Shown here: positions 1 through 10,202 of the stretch, one piece after another | How the letters are laid out: the number at the start of each line of letters is the position of its first letter | How positions within the stretch are numbered: the first letter of the stretch is position 1 | NCBI GenBank assembly: GCA_963765745.1 | Contig: CAVXXM010000010.1 | Location: forward strand, 62,001 to 126,000 | Reading direction: 5' to 3' | DNA from: JAHFPN01 sp963765745 | GTDB lineage: Bacteria; Pseudomonadota; Alphaproteobacteria; Rhizobiales; Xanthobacteraceae | DNA length: 64,000 bases | The notes under the pieces: generated by a model | What the model saw: only the letters and a program-made list of their open reading frames with translations | Told to the model about the DNA's origin: nothing | Databases searched by the model: none | Translations under genes and position numbers: made by a program

Positions 1-1
1 T

Positions 2-1177
2 GCGGCATTCGACCGCCCCGAAGTCGCGCCGCTGCACGACCTCGGCGCCAACGAATTCATTCTCGAGCTTTTTCACGGGCCGACGCTGGCGTTCAAGGAC
101 ATCGCCATGCAGCTGGTGGCGCGGATGATGGATCACGTGCTCGCGCAACGCGGCGCGCGCGCGACCATCGTCGTCGCCACTTCCGGCGATACCGGCGGCG
201 CCGCGGTCGAGGCCTTCCGCGGCCGCAAACGCGTGGACGTCGTGGTTCTGTTCCCTAAGGGTCGTGTTTCCGATGTACAGCGGCGGATGATGACCACCGC
301 ACCCGACGCCAACGTGCTCGCGCTTGCAATCGACGGAACCTTCGACGACTGCCAGGCGATCGTGAAGGCTTTGTTCAACGACCAGGCTTTCCGCGAGCGG
401 GTGAAGCTCTCGGCCGTCAATTCGATCAACTTTGCGCGGATCGCGGCGCAGGCGGTCTATTATTTCACCGCCGCGGCGGCGCTGGACGGGGCCGGCAAAG
501 CGGTCACGTTCGTGGTGCCGACCGGAAATTTCGGCGATATTTTCGCGGGTTACGCCGCCAAGCGCATGGGGCTTGCAGCCGAGCGGCTGGTGATCGCCAC
601 CAACGTCAATGATATCCTCGCCCGCACGGTGGCGACTGGCCGCTACGAGCCTCGCGGTGTTGTCGCGACGCAATCTCCGGCTATGGACATCCAGGTGTCT
701 TCCAATTTCGAGCGACTTTTGTTCGAGACGCATGGCCGCGATGCAGCGGCGGTGCGCGCGCTGATGCTGGCGCTTGCTGAGAAGAAGAGTTTCACCATCG
801 GTGAGCCGGCGCTCGGCAGGATCCGCGCCGATTTCGAGGCCGGCCGGGCCGACGAGGACGAGACGCGCGCCACGATCCGCGAAGTGCATCGCGCGAGCGG
901 CTATCTTCTCGATCCGCACGGCGCGGTCGGCCTCGCGGTGGCGCGCAAGCGGGCGCATCGAGGCGGTTCGCCCGTCGTGGTGCTGGGCACCGCGCATCCG
1001 GCGAAATTTCCCGACGCCGTCGAGGCCGCCACCGGCTTCCGGCCGCAATTACCGGCACGGCTCGCCGATCTTATGAGGTTGCCAGAGCGTTTGACTGCGC
1101 TGCCGGCGGACAAGGAGAAGATCGTGAACTTCATCACCGAACAGAGCCGTGCCGCGACCAGCGGGGCGATCGCATGA
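2..1177 (+). CDS. thrC: Threonine synthase (5' end outside window)
   Basis: Pyridoxal-phosphate enzyme that converts O-phosphohomoserine to threonine in the cytoplasm. The reading frame is open from base 2, so only the C-terminal 391 residues are present. The PLP-binding lysine sits in the motif LAFKD (codon at about 95-97), followed by SGDTGGAA and the phosphate-binding loop PTGNFGD, all hallmarks of the family. The first in-frame ATG at 107 is internal, after the catalytic lysine, so it is not the real start. The stop overlaps the start of the M16 protease gene by 4 bases (ATGA), which indicates translational coupling. Confidence 0.96.
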   Translation, partial: AAFDRPEVAPLHDLGANEFILELFHGPTLAFKDIAMQLVARMMDHVLAQRGARATIVVATSGDTGGAAVEAFRGRKRVDVVVLFPKGRVSDVQRRMMTTAPDANVLALAIDGTFDDCQAIVKALFNDQAFRERVKLSAVNSINFARIAAQAVYYFTAAAALDGAGKAVTFVVPTGNFGDIFAGYAAKRMGLAAERLVIATNVNDILARTVATGRYEPRGVVATQSPAMDIQVSSNFERLLFETHGRDAAAVRALMLALAEKKSFTIGEPALGRIRADFEAGRADEDETRATIREVHRASGYLLDPHGAVGLAVARKRAHRGGSPVVVLGTAHPAKFPDAVEAATGFRPQLPARLADLMRLPERLTALPADKEKIVNFITEQSRAATSGAIA

Positions 1178-2445
1178 GCGTCCGCCTCACCAAGCTGGAA
1201 AATGGGATCACCATCGTCACCGATCCGATGCCGCACCTGAAGACGGCGGCACTCGGCATCTGGGTCGGCGCCGGCTCGCGCCACGAGGTGCTCGCCGAGC
1301 ACGGCATCTCGCATCTGCTGGAGCACATGGCGTTCAAGGGCACCAAGCGCCGCAACGCGCGCCAGATCGCCGAGGAGATCGAGGCCGTCGGCGGCGACCT
1401 CAATGCGGCGACCGGCCAGGAGATGACGGGCTATTTCGCGCGCGTGCTCGGCGAAGACGTAGGTCTCGCGCTCGATATCCTCACCGACATTCTCACCGAG
1501 CCCGCTTTCGACAAGGAGGAGCTCAAGCGCGAGCAGGGCGTGATCGTGCAGGAAATAGGTGCTGCGGCCGACGCGCCCGACGACCTGGTGTTCGATTTTT
1601 TTCAAGAGAGCGCCTTCGCCGACCAGCCGCTCGGCCGGCCGATTCTCGGCACGAACGAGAGCGTGCGGGCGCAGACGCCGGTGCGTTTGCGCGACTACAT
1701 GGCGAAGCATTACCGGACCGGACGCATGGTGGTGGGCGCGGCGGGGGCCGTGGATCACGAGCAGGTCGTGAGCGAAGTCGGCCGGCGGCTCGCGAAGGTC
1801 GTGGTCGGGCAGGCGCCGGCCGCCGAGCGCGCCAAATATTCCGGCGGGGTCAAGCTCGATGCGCGCGATCTCGAGCAGGCTCATCTCGTGCTCGGGCTCG
1901 AGGGACGCTCCTATCATTCGCCCGACATCTACGCGATGCAGGTGTTCGCAAATCTGCTCGGCGGCGGGATGTCGTCGCGTCTGTTTCAGGAGGTGCGGGA
2001 GAAGCGCGGGCTTTGCTACTCGATCTCGGCCTTCCATTCGTCGTTCTCCGATACCGGCGTATTCGGCGTCTATTCGGGTACCGACGCCGGCGATGCCGGC
2101 GAACTGATGCGTGTCGTCATCGACGAGATCTCCGACGCTGCCGAGAACGCGAGCGAGGTCGAGATCGCGCGCTCGCGGGCGCAGCTCAAGGTCGGGTTGC
2201 TCGCCGCGCTCGAGAGCCCGCAGGCCCGCGCGGATCAGGTCGCGCGTCAGCTCTTGGCCTTCGGGCGTGTGATTCCGCTCGAAGAGATCGTGGCCAAGAT
2301 CGAGGCGGTGGGCGTCGCCGAGGCGCGCGCGGCGGGCCGCGCGCTCGTTGCCGGGGGCCGGCCGACATTGGCGGCGCTTGGACCCGGCGCCGGCCTTGAA
2401 ACGGCGGCGCGGATCGTCGAGAGTCTTGAGCGCAGGGCGGCCTGA
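1174..2445 (+). CDS. M16 family zinc metallopeptidase (processing-peptidase type)
   Basis: A 423-residue pitrilysin/mitochondrial-processing-peptidase family protein. The inverted zinc motif HLLEH lies at residues 47-51 and the third ligand is Glu127, exactly 76 residues after the second histidine, as in active family members. The usual N- and C-terminal M16 domains fill the length, and an inactive-domain type loop (LGGGMSSRLFQEVREKRG) is conserved in the second half. The gene overlaps the thrC stop by 4 bases and is followed 27 bases later by a RimJ-type acetyltransferase, so the three genes probably form one transcription unit. The natural substrate is unknown. Confidence 0.93.
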   Translation: MSVRLTKLENGITIVTDPMPHLKTAALGIWVGAGSRHEVLAEHGISHLLEHMAFKGTKRRNARQIAEEIEAVGGDLNAATGQEMTGYFARVLGEDVGLALDILTDILTEPAFDKEELKREQGVIVQEIGAAADAPDDLVFDFFQESAFADQPLGRPILGTNESVRAQTPVRLRDYMAKHYRTGRMVVGAAGAVDHEQVVSEVGRRLAKVVVGQAPAAERAKYSGGVKLDARDLEQAHLVLGLEGRSYHSPDIYAMQVFANLLGGGMSSRLFQEVREKRGLCYSISAFHSSFSDTGVFGVYSGTDAGDAGELMRVVIDEISDAAENASEVEIARSRAQLKVGLLAALESPQARADQVARQLLAFGRVIPLEEIVAKIEAVGVAEARAAGRALVAGGRPTLAALGPGAGLETAARIVESLERRAA

Positions 2446-2472
2446 GCCCAGGGCAAATTCCTCTTTTTCTCT

Positions 2473-3072
2473 ATGGCCTTATTTCGGTCGGTGGTTTGGT
2501 CCGAGGCGCTGCCCGCGATCGAGGGAGGCAGCGTCCGGCTGCGCTCGCCGCAAATGGCGGACTTCTCCGACTGGGCCGCCTTGCGCGAGCAAAGCCGCAG
2601 CTTTCTAGCGCCGTGGGAGCCGACCTGGCCCGAGGACGATCTCACGCGCGGCGCGTTCCGCCGTCGCATGCGCCGCTACGCACGGGAGTTCCATGACGAT
2701 CTCGGCTATCCGTTCCTGATCTTTCGCGCGAGCGACCGCGCGCTGGTGGGCGGCGTTTCGCTGGTCAATGTGCGGCGCGGCGTGGCGCAATCGGCGAGTC
2801 TCGGCTACTGGATCGGTGCGCCGTACGCGCGCAAGGGCTACATGAGCGCCGCGGTGGCAGCGCTCTTGCCGTTCGCGCACACGTCGCTGCGGCTGCGGCG
2901 CGTCGAAGCCGCGTGCCTGCCACAGAACGCAGGATCAATCCGGCTTCTCGAGAAGCTAGGCTTCGCGCGTGAGGGTTACGCGCGCGAATATCTTTGTATC
3001 GCCGGCAAGTGGCAGGACCACCTGCTCCATGCGCATCTGGCCGGGGACGCCGCGGGCGCCGCGGCTCAGTAA
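2473..3072 (+). CDS. GNAT acetyltransferase, RimJ/RimL type
   Basis: A 199-residue protein of the GNAT fold resembling ribosomal-protein N-terminal acetyltransferases. Visible features are the substrate domain beginning VRLRSPQMADF, the acetyl-CoA pyrophosphate loop around ARKGYMSAA (residues about 118-127), and the C-terminal NAGSIRLLEKLGF segment that packs against CoA. It starts with ATG 27 bases after the M16 gene. Its 3' end overlaps the convergent secreted-protein gene by 7 bases. The acetylated partner cannot be told from sequence; RimJ (ribosomal protein S5) is only the closest family label. Confidence 0.88.
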   Translation: MALFRSVVWSEALPAIEGGSVRLRSPQMADFSDWAALREQSRSFLAPWEPTWPEDDLTRGAFRRRMRRYAREFHDDLGYPFLIFRASDRALVGGVSLVNVRRGVAQSASLGYWIGAPYARKGYMSAAVAALLPFAHTSLRLRRVEAACLPQNAGSIRLLEKLGFAREGYAREYLCIAGKWQDHLLHAHLAGDAAGAAAQ

Positions 3073-4328
3073 GCGCAGACGCAGGTCTCCTTCGCGGCGG
3101 TAGCGATCGCAGCAAGCGTGGCGTCGATCGAGCCCGAGAGCTTCTCGACACGCTTGGCAGCCTCGGCCAGCACGGCGGCGGTTTCCGCGAGCGACAGCGT
3201 CTCCATCTGGGCCGCGTCGGGCTTCTTCTCCGAGTCAAGCGAAGCGCGCGCGTAAGATAGCGCCGCCAGCGGGGAAACGGGCTCATCGGGCACTTTCAGA
3301 TCGGCTTTTTCGATCGCACGGCGGACGATGCGTGTGAGATCCTCGCCGAGCTCGGCGCCGCTCGCATTGCGTGCCGCTTCGAGTGCGTTTAACGCGGCTG
3401 CGCGGGTCGCTTCGATCCGACGCGATGTGGGCGCGATCGTATCGCGATAGCGAACGATGAGCTGTTCGGTACCGGAACACAGAGCCGGGTTCATCGGTTG
3501 TGCCGAATATGCCGTGAGATCCGATGCCCAGCGCACGATGTTGAAGCGCAAGGGATCTCGTCCGAGTTCCGCGTCCGCGCCGCCTTGTGCGAGGAAGTAG
3601 GCGGCGATCCGCTCGGCATTGGCGACGGGGCCGGTGCGCGCGCCGGTCGCGGGGAAGCTGCGCGAGCGCGGCCAGGCGGGGTCGCTTTTGCGGATCGTGT
3701 CGGCTTCGTTCTTCGCGGTCTGCAGCGCGCCGGCGCGGAGCACGGAAATTCTTGCGTGATAAGCGCCGGCACAATCGGCGGTCCGTAATATCAGTTCCGC
3801 GCTCGCGCTAGGCCCCCCCTCGGCGCGCGCTTCGATCGCGATGCGGTTTGTTGCGCCCGGAAAAAGCATGGCGCGCTCGACCAACAATACGAGGCGGCGC
3901 TCGGTGGTGGCGCCGTGCCCGACGCTTACGAGGTCGGCGACAAGCGAGTTGCCCTCGATGCGCCAAGTCGATGTCGGCTCCGGTTTGAAACCATCGGCGC
4001 GGGCGGTGAGCACAATGCGGGCGAGCGCATCGGGTCTGCCGTTGTGTACGACGACGTTCAACACGACCGTCGCACCGGGTGGCAAGGGCTTTCCACTCGC
4101 GGCGACGCTGAGCGGCATCAATGTCACCGTGAGAGCCGGGGCGGCCGGCAGGGGCGCTGAGTTAGGCGCAGGCGCCGCCGGTGGTGAGGCAAGATCCTGC
4201 GATAAGGCCGGCGGATAGGATGGGAGACCCTGCTGAGCGCGCGCGCCGCTTAAACCGAACGTCGCGGTTCCGAGCAATGCGAGCACTATCGCCCGGATCA
4301 ACGGAAGGTCACAGCGCTGAAGGGGCAT
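3066..4328 (-). CDS. Secreted protein of unknown function
   Basis: A 420-residue protein. I choose the ATG at 4328 because it is followed by a basic stretch and a clear hydrophobic signal sequence (IVLALLGTATFGLSG) ending at an ARA-QQ cleavage site; an ATG 22 codons upstream (4394) would bury the signal. After an Ala/Pro-rich linker comes a segment that looks like a beta-sandwich (repeated alternating hydrophobic strands such as ATVVLNVVVHN), and then an alpha-helical Ala-rich C-terminal half. No catalytic motif is recognisable. It lies convergent to the acetyltransferase gene and 106 bases downstream of the AsmA gene on the same strand, which suggests a shared envelope role. Confidence 0.72.
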   Translation of the reverse strand: MPLQRCDLPLIRAIVLALLGTATFGLSGARAQQGLPSYPPALSQDLASPPAAPAPNSAPLPAAPALTVTLMPLSVAASGKPLPPGATVVLNVVVHNGRPDALARIVLTARADGFKPEPTSTWRIEGNSLVADLVSVGHGATTERRLVLLVERAMLFPGATNRIAIEARAEGGPSASAELILRTADCAGAYHARISVLRAGALQTAKNEADTIRKSDPAWPRSRSFPATGARTGPVANAERIAAYFLAQGGADAELGRDPLRFNIVRWASDLTAYSAQPMNPALCSGTEQLIVRYRDTIAPTSRRIEATRAAALNALEAARNASGAELGEDLTRIVRRAIEKADLKVPDEPVSPLAALSYARASLDSEKKPDAAQMETLSLAETAAVLAEAAKRVEKLSGSIDATLAAIATAAKETCVCAY

Positions 4329-4434
4329 GGCGCGAAGCGAGGGTCGATGGTGAGGGCGGCGGGGAGTGAATCGCGCGCCACCATGAAGCGGCATGGACGG
4401 TTCGGCAAGACCCGAGCCAGGCCCGGAGATCGGG

Positions 4435-6348
4435 TCAGCGTTGTGCAGGTGCAGGAGCGGTCGTTGGCTCTTCGGGCGCCGGAGTTTCGCCAGCCGGGCG
4501 CTGGCCGATGATCGATTCGATTACCGAGCGGACCGTGCTGGGACTATTCTTTGCGCGTGCCGCATCCAGAAGCGGCGCGGCGGCGCCCGATCGTTGGATC
4601 AGCTCGTCCGCGTCGGGCAGAAAGAACGGACTCTCCCAGGGGCCTTGGAGGAGGAAAGGCAGATCGAAGACCTTGGTACCCGTGCCGGTGCTCGCGGTCG
4701 CCGGCCGAACCAGGCTCGCGACGCCGCGCAGCTCGAGATCGCGCCGCGCGATCGAGGCCGCGCCGGAAAGTGTCACGCGGAGCAGCGAGCTTTCGATCTG
4801 AATCTCTTCCAACATCACGCTGCCTTCGGTGAAGCGTGCCTTGGCCGCTATACGCTCGAAAGGGGTGCGTCCCCCGCGCAAGTCGGAGAAGTTGGATAGA
4901 GGCTTGCGTTCAAGGCGCCTCAACACTTGCTCGAAATTGATGCCGATAACCGCGCCGCGGGTGATCACGAGGCTCGCGTTACCCGCGAACTCGCGCATGA
5001 TTTCGTTCGGGGTCTTGCCGGAGCCTTCGAGTGCAAACGTAAGCACGCCGATGCCGTCCAGGTGCCGGACACCAGTAAGTTCCGCAAGCCCACGATCAAG
5101 ATTGAATTCGGTGAGTCCGGCTTGGATTTTTACTTCGGCGCCGGCAGAGCCGCGTACCAGCGCGAGCGTGCCGGTGAAAGCGCCGCCGAATACCTGTGCC
5201 TCACCGACATTGAGCGTGAGCCTGCTGCCCTTGAGGGCCATCGCGGCTGCGAAGCGGCCAATCTCAGTCTTGCCAATCAGTATGCGCCGAGCCGAGAGCC
5301 GCAGGTCGAGGTCGAAAGCATCGAAGCTGGAAAGCTGGATCGGCTGATCGACCCATTCATTCGCCGGCCTGCCGGGCGCGGAAATTGCCGCATAATGGGT
5401 AAGGTCGATTGTATCGCTGGCGATCGTTCCTTGCAGGAGGGCGCGGCCGCCGTCGCGCTTGAGCGTTAGTCCGCCTTCGGCGAGATTGCCGTCGAGACCT
5501 ATGGAAAGGCCCGAGAGCACAAATGCGCTGGGTGTGAGCGCGACCTGGCTCTTCAGCGAGAATGGGCCCAAACCACCGCGCTCGAGCGGCTCCAAGCCGA
5601 GCCGGGCGGACAGATTGCGGAGCGACTTGCCTTCGACGGTGAGTAAGCCTTCGACTTGTGGACCGTTCCTGAAGGCAAGACCGCCTTCGAAATTGGCGCG
5701 CAGCCCTTCACCTTCCAGCCGTATCCGCATGCCGCTGCGGTTGGCGCTGCGGAGTGCGCCGATATCGGCGATGTTGAGGGTTCCGGCGATGGATGTGCGG
5801 CGCCAGTCGAAGGTTCCGCTCGCGGTCAGGCCCGAGGCCGACCACGCGAGGGAGGCTTCGACGCGGGTCAAGGTATCGGCCAATTCCAGGCCCGCAACCC
5901 GGAATTCGATGACGCCGTCGACAATGCGTAATTCTGGTAGTGCCGCACGTTGTTCCGGTGGCGCGGGCGCATGCAGCGGCAGGCCGGCGATGCGCATTCC
6001 CTCCGAGCCGATTTCAAGGGCAAGATGCGGCCGCTCGAAGATGATCGACGCGATCTCGATATTGCCCGACAACAGCGGAAGCAGACGCACCGTGGCGACG
6101 ATCGTGCCGGTCGTGATGCCGGACCGCTCGCCGTCGTCGAGCCGCACGTCTTCGAGGCGGATCGCGGGGCGGGGCAGGAAGGTGAGCCTGGCCGAGCCGG
6201 AAATGCGTGGTTGCATGCCGGTGGCGCGCTGTAGCGAGCGTGTTACTTCAGCCCGTACATCTTCCTCCGGCACCAGCCGAGTCATGAGCAGGAAGCCGCC
6301 GGCCAGAAGGATAACGGCGGCCAGCGCGCCGACGATCAATCGTTGCAT
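4435..6348 (-). CDS. AsmA family envelope protein
   Basis: About 637 residues with a single N-terminal membrane anchor (LIVGALAAVILLAGGFLL) and a long periplasmic beta-rich body. Features typical of AsmA proteins are present: the RISGSARLTFLPRPAIRLEDV region near the N-terminus (family reads isG.v.l...P.l.l.dV) and the AsmA C-terminal repeat (ISLVITRGAVIGI-like: GNASLVITRGAVIGIN). AsmA-like proteins are implicated in outer-membrane biogenesis and lipid transport between membranes. The ATG at 6348 is preferred over one 45 codons upstream because it puts the membrane segment directly at the N-terminus. A Pro/Ala-rich tail ends the protein. Confidence 0.86.
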   Translation of the reverse strand: MQRLIVGALAAVILLAGGFLLMTRLVPEEDVRAEVTRSLQRATGMQPRISGSARLTFLPRPAIRLEDVRLDDGERSGITTGTIVATVRLLPLLSGNIEIASIIFERPHLALEIGSEGMRIAGLPLHAPAPPEQRAALPELRIVDGVIEFRVAGLELADTLTRVEASLAWSASGLTASGTFDWRRTSIAGTLNIADIGALRSANRSGMRIRLEGEGLRANFEGGLAFRNGPQVEGLLTVEGKSLRNLSARLGLEPLERGGLGPFSLKSQVALTPSAFVLSGLSIGLDGNLAEGGLTLKRDGGRALLQGTIASDTIDLTHYAAISAPGRPANEWVDQPIQLSSFDAFDLDLRLSARRILIGKTEIGRFAAAMALKGSRLTLNVGEAQVFGGAFTGTLALVRGSAGAEVKIQAGLTEFNLDRGLAELTGVRHLDGIGVLTFALEGSGKTPNEIMREFAGNASLVITRGAVIGINFEQVLRRLERKPLSNFSDLRGGRTPFERIAAKARFTEGSVMLEEIQIESSLLRVTLSGAASIARRDLELRGVASLVRPATASTGTGTKVFDLPFLLQGPWESPFFLPDADELIQRSGAAAPLLDAARAKNSPSTVRSVIESIIGQRPAGETPAPEEPTTAPAPAQR

Positions 6349-6521
6349 GCGTCGACACTCACCCAGCGGCCGGGACGACGGGAACGGTAGCGAGACGAGA
6401 ATCGCCCCCAAAGCGTCCCGCACCGAAAAAAAGACCATCGGGTGGGTCTGTGACGCTTTCAAGGCCTGACACTTCAGGCGCAAGTCGCTAAGAACGCAGG
6501 GATTTCAAGGTGGGAAGCGAC

Positions 6522-8487
6522 ATGGAAATGGCGCCAGACAGGCCCTTGTGGGTCCCCGATCCAGCACGGGTCGCGACCAGCGCGATGAGCCGCTTCCGTA
6601 TAGCTGCCAATGAGCGTTTCGGCCTGAAGCTCGCCACCTACCGAGACCTCCACGCTTGGTCAGTCGCCAACCCCGCGGAGTTTTGGGAGCTGGTCTGGGA
6701 CTTCTGCGGCGTCATCGGCGACAAGGGCGAACGGCGCCTGATCGACAGTGGCCGGATGCCGGGCGCGCGCTTTTTTTCGGATGCAAAGCTCAATTTTGCC
6801 GAGAATCTCCTACGCCGGCGCGGCGACGCAACGGCGCTGGTGTTTCGCGCGGAGGACAAGATCGAGCGGCGCATGAGCTTTGCGGAGCTCGAAGCGCTGG
6901 TGTCGCGACTCCAGCAGGCGCTCGCAGCGGCGGGCATAGGCGTGGGCGACCGGGTCGCGGCGATGCTCCCGAACGTGCCGGAAGCGATCGCCCTGATGCT
7001 GGCAACCACCTCGATCGGCGCAATTTTTTCGTCCTGTTCGCCGGACTTTGGCGAGCGCGGCGTTCTCGACCGCTTCGGCCAGATCGAGCCGAAGATCTTC
7101 TTCGCCTGCGACGGCTATTGGTACAACGGCAGGTGCATCTCGATCACGGAGAAGCTGCAGCACATCGCCGGGCATCTCCCAAACGCGGCGAGGATTGTCG
7201 TGGTTCCCTATCTAGGCGAGGCGAATGCGGTGGCAAAGAAGCTGCCGCGCGGGGTTGATCTCGATTCCTTCCTAGAGGCGTTCGCGCCGAAAGAGTTGCG
7301 CTTCACGCGGCTACCGTTCGATCACCCGATCTACATTCTCTATTCGTCCGGCACGACCGGCGTTCCCAAATGCATCGTGCATGGTGCCGGTGGCGTGCTC
7401 CTGCAGCATTTGAAGGAGCACCAGCTGCATTGCGACATGAAGCAGGGCGAGCGCCTGTTCTACTTCACGACGCTGGGCTGGATGATGTGGAACTGGCTCG
7501 CCTCGGGGCTGGCGAGCGGCGCCACGCTCATGCTCTACGACGGCTCGCCGTTCGCGCCGGGGCCCGGGGTGCTGTTCCAATATGCGCAGGACGAAAAAAT
7601 CAACATCTTCGGAACGTCGGCGAAATATATCGACGCCGTGAAAAAGTCGGGTCTGGAACCGGCCAAGGCATTCGACTTGTCGGCGATGCGGCTCGATCAC
7701 CTCGACCGGCTCGCCGCTGGCACCCGAGAGCTTCGAGTTCGTCTATTCCTCGATCAAGCGCGACGTACATCTGGCCTCGATCTCGGGCGGAACGGATATC
7801 GCCGCCTGTTTCGTGTGCGGCGATCCGACGTCGCCGGTGTGGAAGGGCGAAATCCAGGCGCCCGCGCTCGGCATGGCGGTGGATGTGTGGTCGGAGCAGG
7901 GCAAGCACATCGAAGGCGAGCGCGGCGAGCTGGTGTGCACTGCGCCGTTCCCCTCCATGCCGGTGAAATTCTGGAACGATCCGGAGGGCCGGAAATATCG
8001 TGCGGCCTATTTCGAGCGCTTCCCCAATGTGTGGTGCCACGGCGATTTCGCCGAATGGACCCGGCACGGCGGCATGATTATCCACGGCCGCTCGGACGCG
8101 ACGCTCAATCCGGGCGGCGTGCGTATCGGCACGGCGGAGCTCTACGCCCAGGTCGAGCAGATTCCCGAGATCGTGGAATCGATCGCCATCGGCCAGGAAT
8201 GGGACCACGACGTGCGGATCGTTCTGTTCGTGCGGCTGGCGGACGGCGCGAAGCTCGACGAGGCGCTCATCGAGCGGATCAAGCGGCAAATCCGCACTGG
8301 CGCGTCGCCGCGCCACGTGCCCGCGAAAGTGATCGCGATTTCCGATATTCCGCGCACGCGCTCGGGGAAAATCACCGAGCTTGCGGTGCGCGACGTAGTG
8401 CACGGCAGGCCGGTGAAGAACACCGAGGCGCTGGCCAATCCCGAGGCGCTCGAGCTTTACAGGGATCTTCCGGCACTCAAGAACTAG
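6522..8487 (+). CDS. Acetoacetyl-CoA synthetase (one frameshift)
   Basis: AMP-forming ligase that activates acetoacetate with CoA and ATP; it fits re-use of ketone-body carbon from polyhydroxybutyrate. The adenylation signature YSSGTTGVPKCIVHG is at about 7342-7385, and the C-terminal half carries DVHLASISGGTD, GRSDATLNPGG and the catalytic-lysine motif RTRSGK. The frame shifts near 7695, where one extra G in CTCGATCACC breaks the expected RLITSTGSPL. Both halves are otherwise intact and family-length (about 655 residues), so a sequence error is more likely than decay. GTG at 6510 and ATG at 6528 are alternative starts. The stop overlaps the convergent permease gene by 4 bases. Confidence 0.92.
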
Positions 8488-10166
8488 GGGACGCTGCCGC
8501 GGATTAGGGGCAAAAGCGGCGGCCGGCTCATGCGCGCCAAGAGCGCCACGGGCCCGAGGCCGACGAGTACGATCATGAGCGCCGCGACCGCGCCGTCCTC
8601 ATAGGTGCCGCGCGCGGCTTCAGCATAGATGTGGGTAGCGAGCGTCTCGAAGCCGAACGGTCGCAGCAAGAGCGTCGCCGGCAATTCCTTCATGCAGTCA
8701 ACGAACACCAGGATCGCCGCGGCGCCGAGCGAGGGCTTCAGCAGCGGCAGATGCACGCGAAGCATGGTGCCGCGCGTGCTCTCACCGAGGCTGCGCGCGG
8801 CCATATCGAGGCTCGCCGGAATCTTGGCGTAACCCGCTTCCACGCCGCCGGCGGAGATGGCGAGGAAGCGGATCACATAAGCGAGCACGAGCGCCGCCCC
8901 CGAGCCGGAAATCAGGAGCCCGGTGCCAAAGCCGAGAACCTGCCGCGTCGCGGCGTCCAATGCATTGTCGAAGGTGGCGAGCGGCACTAGCAGTCCCACC
9001 GCGAGCACTGTTCCCGGTATCGCGTAGCCCAGCGAGCCGATGCGTGCCGCCGCGTCGGCGAGTCCGCCGCGGTCGAGGCGAGCGGCGTGCGCAAGCACCA
9101 GACCCAGGACAAGGGCGACGGCGGTCGCTGCGGTGGAGAACAGAACGCTGTTCCGCGCTTCGATTACGACATTGCGTGCGAGGCCCACGAGCTCGATGCG
9201 CGTCCAGGCCTCATTCGCAAGATGCAGAGCGGGTACTAAGAAGCCGATCAGTATAGGCGTTGTGCAGGCCAGGAATGCGCCGAGGGCTGCGAGGCCGGAA
9301 AGCTCGGCGAGTGCGGGCGGGTGCGCACGGCGGCTGCCGCCGGAAAACTGCCGGTGCCGCCGGCCCCAACGTTCCAGGAGCACCAGCGCGAGCACGGCCG
9401 CGAGCATGACGAGCGCGATCTGCGCCGCACCCGGCAAGCTCGATCGGTTCACCCAAGTGGCGTAGATCGAGACCGTGAACGTGCGCACGCCGAGAAATTC
9501 CGAAGCGCCGATGTCGTTCAGCGCCTCCAGCAACGCCAGCGTCGCGCCGACGGCAATGGCGGGGCGGGCAAGCGGCAGCGCCACGCGCAGGAAGGTCGCA
9601 AGGCTGCCGGCGCCGAGCGTGCGCGCGACCTCGAGCGCGGGCGCGGATTGCATGAGGAAGGTCGCGCGCGCGGCGAGATAGACATAGGGATAGAGCACGA
9701 AGCCCAGAAGTAGAATGCAGCCGGGCAGCGAGCGCACGTCCGGCAGCCATAGCCCGCGCGGATCGTCGATCGCCAAGAGTGACCGCAGCGCGGTCTGGAT
9801 CGGTCCGAGCGGATGCAGAATGTCGAGATAGGCGAAGGCGACGATATAGGTGGGGACCGCGAGCGGCAGCAGCAGCGCCCAATCGAAAAACCCGCGGCCG
9901 GGAAAGCGGCAGGTGGTGACGAGCCAGGCGGTGCCGACACCGACCACGACAGTGACGACGCCGACGCCGAGCAGAAGCAGCGCGGTGTCGTGGACCGCCT
10001 GCGGCAGCACATAGGCGAGGAGATGCGGCCAGAGGTCGCCGGAGCCCTGCGCGGCAATGGCGAAGAGGGCGGCGATCGGGGCCAGCACGATCGCGGCAAC
10101 GAGCAGCGAAGCGAACGTCCAGCCGCGGCCTTCGCCCCGTCGGGCCGATGCGTGCGCGACGCTCAT
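8484..10166 (-). CDS. Iron(III) ABC transporter permease, FbpB type
   Basis: A 560-residue integral membrane protein made of two fused permease halves, each with about six membrane segments. Each half has its EAA loop that contacts the ATPase: EVARTLGAGSLATFLRVALP in the first and DMAARSLGESTRGTMLRVHL in the second. This fused two-domain design is characteristic of FbpB/SfuB ferric-iron permeases. It lies 36 bases downstream of the matching binding-protein gene on the same strand, so the two are co-transcribed. No ATPase gene follows; the next gene is convergent. Confidence 0.9.
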   Translation of the reverse strand: MSVAHASARRGEGRGWTFASLLVAAIVLAPIAALFAIAAQGSGDLWPHLLAYVLPQAVHDTALLLLGVGVVTVVVGVGTAWLVTTCRFPGRGFFDWALLLPLAVPTYIVAFAYLDILHPLGPIQTALRSLLAIDDPRGLWLPDVRSLPGCILLLGFVLYPYVYLAARATFLMQSAPALEVARTLGAGSLATFLRVALPLARPAIAVGATLALLEALNDIGASEFLGVRTFTVSIYATWVNRSSLPGAAQIALVMLAAVLALVLLERWGRRHRQFSGGSRRAHPPALAELSGLAALGAFLACTTPILIGFLVPALHLANEAWTRIELVGLARNVVIEARNSVLFSTAATAVALVLGLVLAHAARLDRGGLADAAARIGSLGYAIPGTVLAVGLLVPLATFDNALDAATRQVLGFGTGLLISGSGAALVLAYVIRFLAISAGGVEAGYAKIPASLDMAARSLGESTRGTMLRVHLPLLKPSLGAAAILVFVDCMKELPATLLLRPFGFETLATHIYAEAARGTYEDGAVAALMIVLVGLGPVALLARMSRPPLLPLIRGSVP

Positions 10167-10202
10167 GAGTTTAGGCTCGTGTGCTTGCTGGGGCGCACGG
10201 CG

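Noticed and set aside
901..2037. Long minus-strand open frames opposite thrC and the M16 gene, and similar ones opposite most genes
   Set aside because: High-GC codon bias makes antisense frames open; their products are low-complexity Arg/Ala/Pro/His-rich and match no family.
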